The notes beneath the pieces were generated by a model, which saw nothing but the letters and a program-made list of their open reading frames with translations, searched no databases and was not told the origin of the DNA. A DNA stretch of 64,000 nt, from positions 1 to 64,000 of the forward strand of contig MARA01000048.1 in NCBI GenBank assembly GCA_001792895.1, given 5' to 3'. The translations under genes were made by a program, and so were the position numbers. Source of the stretch: Lentinus brumalis (taxonomy: Eukaryota > Basidiomycota > Agaricomycetes > Polyporales > Polyporaceae). Positions 55,457-64,000 of this stretch are shown here, in pieces; position 1 is the stretch's first letter, and every line of letters starts with the position of its first letter.

Positions 55457-57190
55457 ATGTCCGACCGTGACAATGATAGTGAACATGATGGGGAAGGAGG
55501 TACGTACCTATCAGTCGTTAAACATTCTGGTGCTCATGGGCATGTTCTTCAAACACAGCGGCTCCGCCACCGCCGAACTACCATGGGCAGTGACCCTGAA
55601 CCTCGACATCCTCCAGATCATCTTATGGTACCTTCCCCGCGCAGACCTGTTATCAGTGTCGTGTACCTCGCGGGTCGTACGCGAATTGGCTGTCATGGAA
55701 CTGCTCTCCAGGTGTCAGAAAGTGGTGTACGGACACTCCAGCCCCTTTCAGAAGTGGTGCGAGTTCGTCCTCGGAGACAGCAGCCGGCTGATGTGTATCC
55801 GCGACTTGTTTCTCTCCTTCGAAGGGATGAACATCGTGGAAGCCGGGTCTGAGGAGGACCTGGATGACTCAGAGGACTCAACAAGCTCGGAGACGCAGCG
55901 AGACATCAAGATCCACGAGCAGGAGAAGATCGACAGAAAGCCCGCGAAGCTCGTGCTAGACGTCCTTCGAGGTGCTACATGCCTCCAAAGACTCTCCATT
56001 GGATGGGCGGATGCTATCCTCGACGCTGTCCCCGGTGTTGCCTCGGCAATATCACGCTTGCCGGTGTTGAAGTCCTTCACAGTCGAACCATACTCCGTGC
56101 ATGCACAACACTCCGTGACGGACGTCCTTGCGACGATGCAGTCCCGTCTTACGTTCCTACATCTTCTACACGTCACCTACAAAAGCTGCAACGATTCCCA
56201 GACAGGCGCGTGGGACTACGACCTCCCTCGTGCACTGGCGCCGCACTTGGGGACACTTGAGGAACTCCACCTGGGCTCTCCGGATGGCCGCACTCCGAAT
56301 ATTCGGTCCACAACCTTACACACGTTGGAGATACCACTGGCCGAACAGCAGCCACGTCCAAGGGAGTTGTTTGAAGCCTTCCCCAACCTGCGCACTCTGC
56401 GTACCAACAATTACTGGTCCGGCTTCGATCCTTTCGAATCGGTAGAAGAGGACCGCTATCTCGAGCTCCGAGATAGCCGCATATCAGAGCAAAGGGGAGG
56501 GCACGTCTGGGCTTCGCTGGACACTCTGCGAGGCTCATTTATGCACCTCTACGTGCTGGGGCTGACTTGTCCTGTGCGTCGACTGGAGATTCAATCCTAC
56601 CTCCCAAGTAAACACGGCGCTGCCATGGACATCGTCCGGTACGCGTCTCCTCAAAAGCTGATCCTGGGGATCAAATGCTGCAAGTCAGCACGAGCGACGG
56701 TTCAACAACCAAGCCTGGTCGTCCCCGAGTCGTCAGATCGTCCGCACGTCACCCACCTTACTGTCAGGATCCTTCTTGGTACTCCGATATCGAGTACCCA
56801 AGATCTCATTGTACGTTACCTCTGCACTTCCATGTTCTACGTCGACGCTCACATGTCGTGCAGAACGACCTCGTCCCACTGCTACAGAACTCAAAGATCG
56901 AGTACCTCCGCCTTGCCATGGGCGGTACCTACATGAGCGATGACAAGCTCGAGGAACATTGGATATTAGACTGGGAGCACCGGGTCAAGAAATGTGTCCG
57001 AAATCTGGACGTCCGTCTTCTTCGTGACACTTTGATCGGTGTCTCGACGACGCTCCGCGTGCTCGCGTTCACGATCGTTATTCGTGGGCAGACAGCGTGG
57101 ACGATTGACAGGAGCAGCCCCGGTACAGCGACGGCCACTGAGGTGGACCCCGTCGACGCGCGGGAGCTCATACGACGCGAGGAGGCATGA
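55457..57190 (+). CDS. F-box protein, copy 1
   Basis: Exons 55457-55503 (MSDRDNDSEHDGEGG), 55559-56810 and 56864-57190; 541 residues. An F-box-like N-terminus, TLNLDILQIILWYLPRADLL then SVSCTSRVVRELA, is followed by irregular leucine-rich segments (RLPVLKSFTVEPYS, HLGTLEELHLGSPDG, FPNLRTLRTNNY, KIEYLRLAMGG) and a conserved end ATEVDPVDARELIRREEA. Such proteins usually recruit substrates to SCF ubiquitin ligases through Skp1. Exon 1 is proposed from a phase-compatible donor (gtacct) and a 55-nt intron; an ATG at 55536 within that intron is an alternative start. The last intron (53 nt) is required because its sequence breaks the frame. Tandem with copy 2. Confidence 0.75.
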
Positions 57191-57711
57191 GTCCGTGGGA
57201 CTTGCTGCCCAACATGCCATCTGTATCATACAGTCGACTCCCGAACTCTATACACTTGGATGTCATCCGAGCGAGTCCTCTGTCAGTGCGCTCAATCCGA
57301 GGATACGGTACTAGTACTTACGCTGAAAGGTTGTTTGTGAACCAGTGGGGCGGTGCGAGTAGTTAGTCCTTGGTCGAGTTCGGCCTCGAAGTCGTTGCTC
57401 TCAAGTCGTCCGCCGTGATACATGATCCTTGCGTCTCACCAGTGGAAGCCTTGTGCTCTGCCCGCCCGGGTCGTACAGCGCCTGGCCCACGTGGCGGGCG
57501 CCTCGGACACTCCCGCCATGCTCAAGCCTCTTGTATCTGCTCCTTCACCTGCCTCAACCTGGGAATACGATCTAGGAAGGTAAGCTTGCATTATGCGAGA
57601 ATTATGGGTGTCTTGGTATACTGAACCGTTATACTTGGACTTCGCAGAATCTCACTATCGTCGATCGATTGCACTTGTTGAGGCTAGTCTTTAGTCGGAG
57701 AGCTCCCGACC
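57191..57711. other. intergenic between the F-box genes
   Basis: About 520 bases; no coding chain recognised apart from the possible first exon of the next gene at its right end. Confidence 0.6.
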
Positions 57712-59305
57712 ATGTCCGGCTCAAGGCGGGGTGTAAGAACGAGGTATGAGTCGCCGGAAGTTTCTGAGTCACTGTGTTTACTCTGACAGGCTTTGAAGGT
57801 CCAACGTCGCGGCCTTGACCAGAGCGATCATCCTCAACCTCGACATCCTGCAAATCATCTTGTCGTTCGTGCCGCGCGTGGACCTCTTATCGGTCTCATG
57901 CACTTCCCGATTTTTGCGTGAATGGGCCATCAAGGAACTGCTCTCCAGACCTGTCAGAATCCGTCTTCCCAAGGAGCTCGAGTCGTGGTGCCGGCTTTTT
58001 CTCGCAGATGAGAACCGGCCGGCACATGTCCGCGACCTCTCCATCTACCTCGAAGACCTGGAATCGGTCAGCCAAAGGCGTGCAAAGCTGTTGCTCAAGT
58101 TCTTGCAACGCGCTACACGTCTTCGAAGACTCTTCCTAGGGCTGGCAGAGATCGCTCTCAATGCAGACCCCGAAATACCGTCAGCAATATCCCGTTTACC
58201 CGCGCTAGAGTCCTTCGAAGTGGATCCGTTCTGTAGAGACGCACAGGCGACCACGAACGAAATAATCGCAAACATGAAGTCTCGCCTCAAGGTCCTCTCG
58301 CTGTTCGCTGCCATCCACGGTGGCGAGCTCTGGGGGTACGACATTCCTCGCATGTTGGCCCCGCACCGAGAGCACCTCGAAGAACTCCGTCTCGACTTTC
58401 CGGACGTCCGTGTCCTAGAGCTTCACTTCCCCAATCTGCATACGCTGACGATCCCGGTCAATGATCAACAACCCCGCCCAAGCTCGATGTTCAAGTCTTT
58501 CCCCAATCTTCGTCACCTATCTCTTTTCCAGGACCTACTCAGCTACGATCATTTCGCCGCAGTACCTGAAGACTTCTATCCCGCACTACGCCAGTCCCGT
58601 ATGTCTGAAGAGAGCGGTCGGCGCGTATGGTCGTCGCTGGACACACTACGAGGCCTACTCATACTGCTCTATGTTGTCGGGCTGACATGTCCAGTGCGTC
58701 GACTGGAGATCGAAGGCTACAGCGGTAATGCGCATGACGCCGCTGTGGATGTCGTGAAATCCACATGTCCTCAGAAGCTACTCCTCGACATACGATGCAA
58801 CAACCCGGTCAGAGCGATCGTTCGCGAGCCAAGCCTGCTTGGATCTGGATCCCCTGATAGGCAGCACGTCACCCACCTCACCCTCAGGATTCGCTTTACA
58901 GCAAATCCGGTACCAGTCAACTGGGAGCCTCTCGTGCGTCACTTGTCCTGCTTGCTCACTATCAACCTTCACTCACATGTTATGCAGAGTGATCTGGCGC
59001 CGCTCCTGCGTAATTCTCAGGTCGAGTACCTCCGTCTTGTCGTAGGCGGTTCCTTGGTGAGGGAAGATCACCTCGAGAACGAATTGCTCATCGAGGGGTG
59101 GGTCAGGCAGTATCTGAGAGCGCTGGATTTGGATGCACTTCGTGACGCTTTGGTCGGGGCCACTACGACGCTCCGCGTGCTCGTATTCACGATGTCCATT
59201 CGTGGTCAAACGGTATGGACGGTCGACAGGGGCGGAGGGACAGCGACGACCACTGAGGTCGACCCCGTCGACGCGAGGGAGCTTATACTACGTGAGGAGG
59301 CATGA
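57712..59305 (+). CDS. F-box protein, copy 2
   Basis: Exons 57712-57743 (MSGSRRGVRT, weakly supported), 57799-58933 and 58988-59305; 494 residues. F-box: ILNLDILQIILSFVPRVDLL then SVSCTSRFLREWA. Leucine-rich irregular repeats follow (RLPALESFEVDPFC, HREHLEELRLDFPDV, FPNLRHLSLFQDL, QVEYLRLVVGG) and the same C-terminal EVDPVDARELILREEA as copy 1. The stretch 58934-58987 begins gtgcgt and ends atgcag, is 54 nt, and lies exactly where copy 1 has a 53-nt intron; here it has no stop and a multiple of three, so a naive prediction would translate it as 18 extra residues. Role as SCF substrate adaptor is inferred from the family. Confidence 0.78.
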
Positions 59306-59986
59306 AGCCAAGGCATTCTGCATGATCTCCGGTATGTTCGTGCTCGCTGCTACCCGACAGGGCCATCCGGACTCATCATCTATCCAGTCAGCATTTGTTT
59401 TGACGGCGATTTCAGCACATAGGAACGATGTTATACCTTTCGCACCTCATTCTTCGATATACCCATGTCACGGTCTCAATATTCACTTTTGCGACTCGGC
59501 TACTCTGAAGTGCAGTCAGCGTCTCCCGAGCTCGGAGATATCGTACCGTGACCAGCGATGCTGTCTTGAAGGCCTCAATTCGCCCATCCATCATGGACAA
59601 AGTGACTTCAAGTTACTGCCACGAATTTCCGGGCTGAACAGGCTGCTTCGTAAGCTGTGCGAGACCCGGAGAAGGAGGAGGAGGAGAGGACGTTCGTCCG
59701 GCTTGGTAAGCCGTCCTAAGCCCGGGATCCCCGGAGTTTGTGGTGACTACGGAGGCGCGCTGTCATTTCCTAGTACTATGCACTGAGGATAGCAAGAGCG
59801 AACGTGAGCCGCGTACGTGTTCAACATCTCGTCTTCATCTCTTGATTTCGCCGAAGGTCAGCATGCATTACAGAATGTGACGTCGGGGCTGGGAGGGACA
59901 GGTGATTATATATACGAGCTTCGTCCCTCACCGTACAGACACAAATGCAACCCTACACTCGAAGCTTCGGACACCATCAGCACAAG
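59306..59986. other. intergenic
   Basis: Spacer between F-box copy 2 and SDR-I.3. It contains the TATA element at 59906; nothing else recognised. Confidence 0.6.
59906..59914 (+). promoter_or_regulatory. TATA element of SDR-I.3
   Basis: The word ttatatata lies about 80 bases upstream of the SDR-I.3 start codon at 59987, a usual distance. Site seen; function inferred. Confidence 0.5.
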
Positions 59987-61013
59987 ATGTCTACAGATAG
60001 AGTCTGGTTCAGTAAGTGATCGTCTTCTCTATGTTCAGCCTGCTCCTGACATCGACCATTCGACAGTCACAGGAGCCTCGACCGGCTTCGGACGGCACCT
60101 CGCAGAGCTCGTCCTCCAGAAAGGCGAGAAAGTCGTCGCGACCGCCCGTCGGCCCTCCGTACTCGACGCCCTCGTCTCGCAGTATCCCGCCGATCGCCTG
60201 CTCGTGCTCAAGGTCGACGTCAACATCAAGCAAGAGATCCTCGACGCCTTCGCCGCCACCAAGGACAAGTTCGGCCGGCTCGATGTCGTCGCGAACAACG
60301 CCGCGTACAACGTGCTGGGCGAGCTCGAATCGGTGCCGGAGGAGGTCGGCCGCGCGCTATTCGAGACGAACTTCTGGGGCGCGGTGACCGTCTCGCGGGA
60401 GGCGGTCAAGTTCTTCCGCGAGGTGAATCCTCCTGGGGTTGGGGGTCGGCTCCTGCAGATCTCGTCCATTAGTGGGTTAGTGGGCGGGGCGGGTCTGGCG
60501 TACTACTCCGCGTCGAAGCACGGTATGTCTCGCGTGGCACGTCGACTCTGGACAGGTACTGACATTGAATCGGTCTGCAGCGTTGGAGGGTCTATCCGAG
60601 AGCCTCGCCGCTGAGCTGGATCCCGCGTGGAACATCAAGGTAAGGAAGGCTGCTGTGATTTTCGCGACCAAAGTCAATGCTGACCTTCGCAGGTCACTCT
60701 CGTCGAGCCGGCATCCTTTGCTACGGAAGGTATCGCGAAGACCGTCTGGGCCCCTGCGCACCCGGCGTACAACAACCCGGACTTACCTGCGACGCGCATG
60801 CGGAATGGATGGGCTACATACGATCCGTCGGGCGACGTCAAGAAGGCGGTCGAGGCAATCTACAATGTTTCCTCGCTATCGGATCCGCCCCTGCGTCTCG
60901 TGCTAGGAGAGGTTGCGTTCGCATATCTGCGGAAGAAGTTGACAGCGCTGACTGCTGATACTAACAAGTACGAGTCGTGGTCGCAAAACCTGCAGAAGGA
61001 TCCACGAGCTTGA
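59987..61013 (+). CDS. short-chain dehydrogenase SDR-I.3
   Basis: Four exons: 59987-60011 (MSTDRVWF), 60067-60522, 60581-60639, 60693-61013; 286 residues. The splice creates WFITGASTGFGRHLAELVLQ. The usual NNAG motif reads NNAAYN here (Gly to Ala), FETNFWGAVTVSREAVKFF and the catalytic Y-S-A-S-K (YYSASKHG) follow, then LEGLSESLAAELDPAWNIK and VTLVEPASFATE. Exons 2 and 3 are 456 and 59 nt as in SDR-I.1, its closest relative by length (both 286 residues) and by the PAHPAYNNPDLP block. NAD(P)-dependent; substrate unknown. Convergent with SDR-I.4 across the tRNA gene. Confidence 0.88.
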
Positions 61014-61198
61014 TGAACTCTCGGATGTTAAATGAGTATGCACATATATCATGTCATGTAGCACATCTTCGCGTCCAGATTCGGCTCTGGGTCGAGAAGC
61101 ACACAGCATCAGTTTTCAAGTACTCAAGTACTCCACATTCCTCATGAAGCTGTCCAGGATAAAAAGTCTCCGTGTACACAAAAATTCCAACTTGATAG

Positions 61199-61270
61199 TT
61201 CCGACACGGGGAATCGAACCCCGGGCTATCGCGTGAGAGGCGATAATGTTAGCCACTACACCATATCGGA
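61199..61270 (-). tRNA. tRNA-Glu (CTC)
   Basis: A complete cloverleaf without intron on the minus strand, 72 nt including the discriminator base. The acceptor stem TCCGATA pairs with TGTCGGA (one G-U), the anticodon stem ATCGC/GCGAT holds loop CTCTCAC with anticodon CTC, and the T arm CGGGG-TTCGATT-CCCCG contains a perfect B box (GGTTCGATTCC). No CCA is encoded, as expected for a eukaryotic gene. It lies between the convergent genes SDR-I.3 and SDR-I.4. Confidence 0.95.
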
Positions 61271-61496
61271 CATCCCAACAATAGACGCTTCAAATTATGA
61301 TACGCGTTCCCGTCAGAGATCCTGTTTGAAGCACTTGGACTTCCTGCGACGAGGAGGAGCAGGAAACTGACCTAGTGTAGTAAGATCCGACGCATGCAGA
61401 GTCGTTTCACATACATCGTATGGCATTCTATTTGGTAGTAACGTACTACTCCAAGTATTTACTACGCGGAGGGACAATACTGGGCTGAGGCGTCGT

Positions 61497-62534
61497 TCAT
61501 TCCTCCAAGCCTTCAGACCAGGCCTCGTACTTGTCCATCGACCCCGCTAGATCCGCAATCTTCGCCCTCGTCGCCCCAATAGCGTCCTTCCCGAGGACGA
61601 AGTGCAGCGGGGGATCCTGCAAGGCGGCGACCTTGTAGATGACCTCTACGCATCGCCTGGTGTTCTTCCACGGGATGAGCGTCGTGTTCACCAAGTCCTG
61701 CGTGCGGAGCGCGGTCGTAGGCAGGCTCGGGTTGGCAGCATATGCGGGGTGCGGGTCCGTCGGCGACCAGGTGACCTTCGACGGAAGTGCGCTCCTGATC
61801 CAGCCGGGCTCCAGCAGAGTGATCTACAAGGCGAAGTCGACATCCATACTCGAAGAAAGATATGTACGGACATACCTTGATGTTCCACTTGGGATCCAGC
61901 TCCGTGGAGAGCGTCTCCGTAATGCCCTCCAGAGCTAGGTCATACGTTCAGAGCCCTGGGTCGCAAGACTATACATCGCGGCACTCACCGAACTTGGAGG
62001 CAACGTAGTACCCGGCGGCGCTGCAACCCGCGCCAGTCAACCCGAGGAACGACGACATCTGCATCAGCCTTCCGCCCAAACCAGACGGGTTCTCGTCCCG
62101 GAAGAAGCGCACTGCTTCCTTGGTGACGTTCAGGGTTCCCCAGAAGTTCGTCTCCAGGATCTCCCTGCCCTTTGCCTCGTCCATCAGCTCGACCTCGCCC
62201 AGAGACGTCATGCCCGCGTTGTTCACGAGGATGTCGATACGACCGAACGCTGCCTTGGTGCGGGAGAACGCAGCTTTGACCTGCTCGGGCTGAGTGATGT
62301 CCAACTTGATGGCGAGGAGGCGAGTAGATGGGTATTTCGCGACGAGGTCGTCCAGAGAAGTGGGGTTCCGCGCGCTCGCGACGACTATCTCGCCGTTCTC
62401 GAGTGCCAGCTCGACAAGGGAGCGCCCGAGGCCGGTAGAGCAACCGGTGACTGACGATACGTGAGCGCAGATACGGCGTAACAGTCTGGAAATTACTCAC
62501 TGAACCAGACCCTGGGAGAAGTAGTAGTCGCCAT
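61497..62534 (-). CDS. short-chain dehydrogenase SDR-I.4
   Basis: Four exons on the minus strand: 62501-62534 (MATTTSPRVWF), 61989-62450, 61876-61934, 61497-61823; 293 residues. The junction gives WFITGCSTGLGRSLVELALE. It has NNAGMTSLGE, LETNFWGTLNVTKEAVRFF, catalytic Y-V-A-S-K (YYVASKFG), LEGITETLSTELDPKWNIK and LLEPGWIRSALPSKVTWSP. Exon 2 is 462 nt, two codons longer than in other copies, owing to an insertion near GAGCSAAGYY. The C-terminus LHFVLGKDAIGATRAKIADL and YEAWSEGLEE is shared with SDR-I.5 and with the out-of-frame end of SDR-I.2. NAD(P)-dependent oxidoreductase of unknown substrate. Confidence 0.88.
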
Positions 62535-62833
62535 TGAAGTTGTCGTCGTTGTGTCTCTGAGCAGGGGGTGCACCGACTCGCCTCCACTCGCAGTGCAACG
62601 CTACGTATATGTATGTCAGACCACGAGGCAATCACGAGTAAGGTACCCTTGGGTCTTTCATGCACCCAGGGGGACCGGCGGCATTGCAATTCTGCCTATA
62701 CGCCGGATCGGATAAGAGCTCCTTGATCATACTAGCCAAGATACCTTGGAAACAGGACATGTCATCGTGATTGCATGTCCGAGTCCGCGCCCCAATCTTC
62801 TATGTATGTAACCGGCGCCGCCCTACGCACCAC

Positions 62834-63865
62834 TCATTCCTCCAGGCCTTCCGACCAGGCTTCGTACTTATCCACCGACTCTGTCAGGCTCGCGATCTTC
62901 TTCCTTGTTGCATCAATGGCGTCTTTGCCGACGAGAAGGTGCAGCGGAGGGTCGGGAATGGACGCTGCCTTGTAGAAGACCTCGACGGACCGCCTCGTGT
63001 CTTTCCACGTAACGAAATCATCGAAACGCCCGTGCCGAAGTGCGTTGGTAGGAAGGCTGGCGTTCGCGGCGTATGCAGGGTGTTCAGGGGACCAAGTCAC
63101 CCTCGACGCCATGGCGCTCCTGATCCAACCAGGCTCCAACAGCGTGATCTACGAAGCATCCGAGAGCCTCAGAGGCATGAACGCGGATGGCGTGTCGCGT
63201 GCGTCACGTACTTTGATATTCCACTTTGGATCTATCTCTTGGGCGAGGGTCTCAGTGATCCCTTCGAGTGCTACCTCATAGCGTCAGTATTGGAAGCACA
63301 GATCTGGCTGAGAACGCACCAAACTTCGATGAAACGTAGAACCCTGCCCCTGCGAGGCCGGTGATACCGAGGAAAGACGACATCTGCAGCAGCCGACCTC
63401 CGGCCCCGGGCGGGTTGTCGTCCCGGAAGAACCTGATAGCTTCTTTGGTGACGTTCAGCGCGCCCCAGAAATTGGTCTCTAGAACCGCTCTGGCCTTTGC
63501 CTCGTCCACGAGCTCGACTTCGCCGAGCTCAGCTACGCCCGCGTTGTTCACGACGACGTCGATGCGCCCAAATGCAGCCTTTGCGCGAGAGAATGCGTCG
63601 AGGACTTGCGGGGATTGGGTGACGTCCAACTTCAGTACCAGGAGACGAGTCGACGAGTACTTCTGCACGAGGTCTTCTAACACCGCAGGGTTGCGCACGG
63701 TGGCGACCACTACCTCGTCTTTCTCGAGGATAAGCTCGGCGAGGGCGCGCCCGAGCCCGGTAGATGCCCCGGTGACTGCCAGGAATAATGATTTGTCAGT
63801 GTGTGCGATGGGTGGCTCGCAATGAAGCAGAACCACTCACTGAACCATACTCGAGGGTCGGGCAT
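62834..63865 (-). CDS. short-chain dehydrogenase SDR-I.5
   Basis: Four exons on the minus strand: 63841-63865 (MPDPRVWF), 63320-63775, 63212-63270, 62834-63148; 284 residues. Junction WFITGASTGLGRALAELILE; NNAGVAELGE; LETNFWGALNVTKEAIRFF; catalytic Y-V-S-S-K (FYVSSKFG); LEGITETLAQEIDPKWNIK; LLEPGWIRSAMASRVTWSP; LHLLVGKDAIDATRKKIASL and SEGLEE*. It is in tandem with SDR-I.4 on the same strand, about 300 bases apart, and most like SDR-I.2 and I.4, so these three form a subgroup distinct from SDR-I.1 and I.3. Confidence 0.88.
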
Positions 63866-64000
63866 TATATCGGCCACTTCCTTCTCACAGCTAACAACCA
63901 GCTCAGAGCGTACAGCGTGCTCGGACTCTGCAAATCTGGACACATTTTATATGTCCCTGGCGAGGAGCAGCGCTCGGTCCGAGTCAGCGCCCCCGACACT

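Noticed and set aside
1..64000. CRISPR arrays, bacterial operons, rRNA genes
   Set aside because: The gene structure is eukaryotic with spliceosomal introns, and no regularly spaced repeats or rRNA sequence were seen.

Overview
The window looks like nuclear DNA of a filamentous basidiomycete, probably a Polyporales-type Agaricomycete. Genes are split by many short GT-AG introns of about 50-60 nt, the DNA is GC-rich, genes lie on both strands, there is a eukaryotic tRNA-Glu with internal promoter boxes, and the families (HNH nuclease-like, F-box, WFITG-type short-chain dehydrogenases, RGG protein, small secreted Cys protein) are typical of that group. I built gene models by hand from splice sites, reading-frame continuity and comparison between copies inside the window. 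Family names rest on recall of motifs, not on searches.

Layout. 1-11.7 kb is gene-poor: it holds a decayed TET/JBP-like 2OG-Fe(II) dioxygenase relic (about 4.93-6.08 kb), an unassigned open stretch near 3.2-3.9 kb and one unknown two-exon gene (9.28-9.98 kb). 11.8-23 kb holds a short-chain dehydrogenase (SDR-I.1), three copies of an unnamed family whose N-terminal part resembles the XPA/Rad14 DNA-binding domain (XPL-1, -2, -3), an XPL exon fragment and a Ure2p-type glutathione S-transferase. 23.4-34.4 kb is an oxidoreductase block: a 19-exon GMC oxidoreductase with an apparent 2-nt exon, then four tandem retinol-dehydrogenase-like SDRs (SDR-II.1 to II.4). 36-42 kb holds SDR-I.2 (3' frameshift), an HNH-nuclease-like gene and XPL-4. 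42.5-46 kb is conserved housekeeping: anthranilate phosphoribosyltransferase (TRP4) and the ER chaperone ROT1, divergently transcribed. 49-53 kb holds a small secreted protein and a large protein combining RGG repeats with many WG dipeptides. 53.6-64 kb holds SDR-II.5, two tandem F-box genes, SDR-I.3, tRNA-Glu(CTC), SDR-I.4 and SDR-I.5.

How the genes fit together. Two unrelated SDR families, each with five copies, are interleaved with four XPL copies, a GST and a GMC oxidase. This looks like lineage-specific local expansion of redox/detoxification genes, not a classical secondary-metabolite cluster, because no PKS, NRPS or terpene synthase is visible. The best candidates for new biology are the XPL family (an XPA-like motif block joined to an undescribed C-terminal region, with identical exon architecture in four copies), the RGG+WG protein (possible Argonaute-hook protein) and the 2-nt micro-exon in the GMC gene. 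Several frame lesions (ROT1, the RGG/WG gene, SDR-I.2) should be checked against reads before being called biological.
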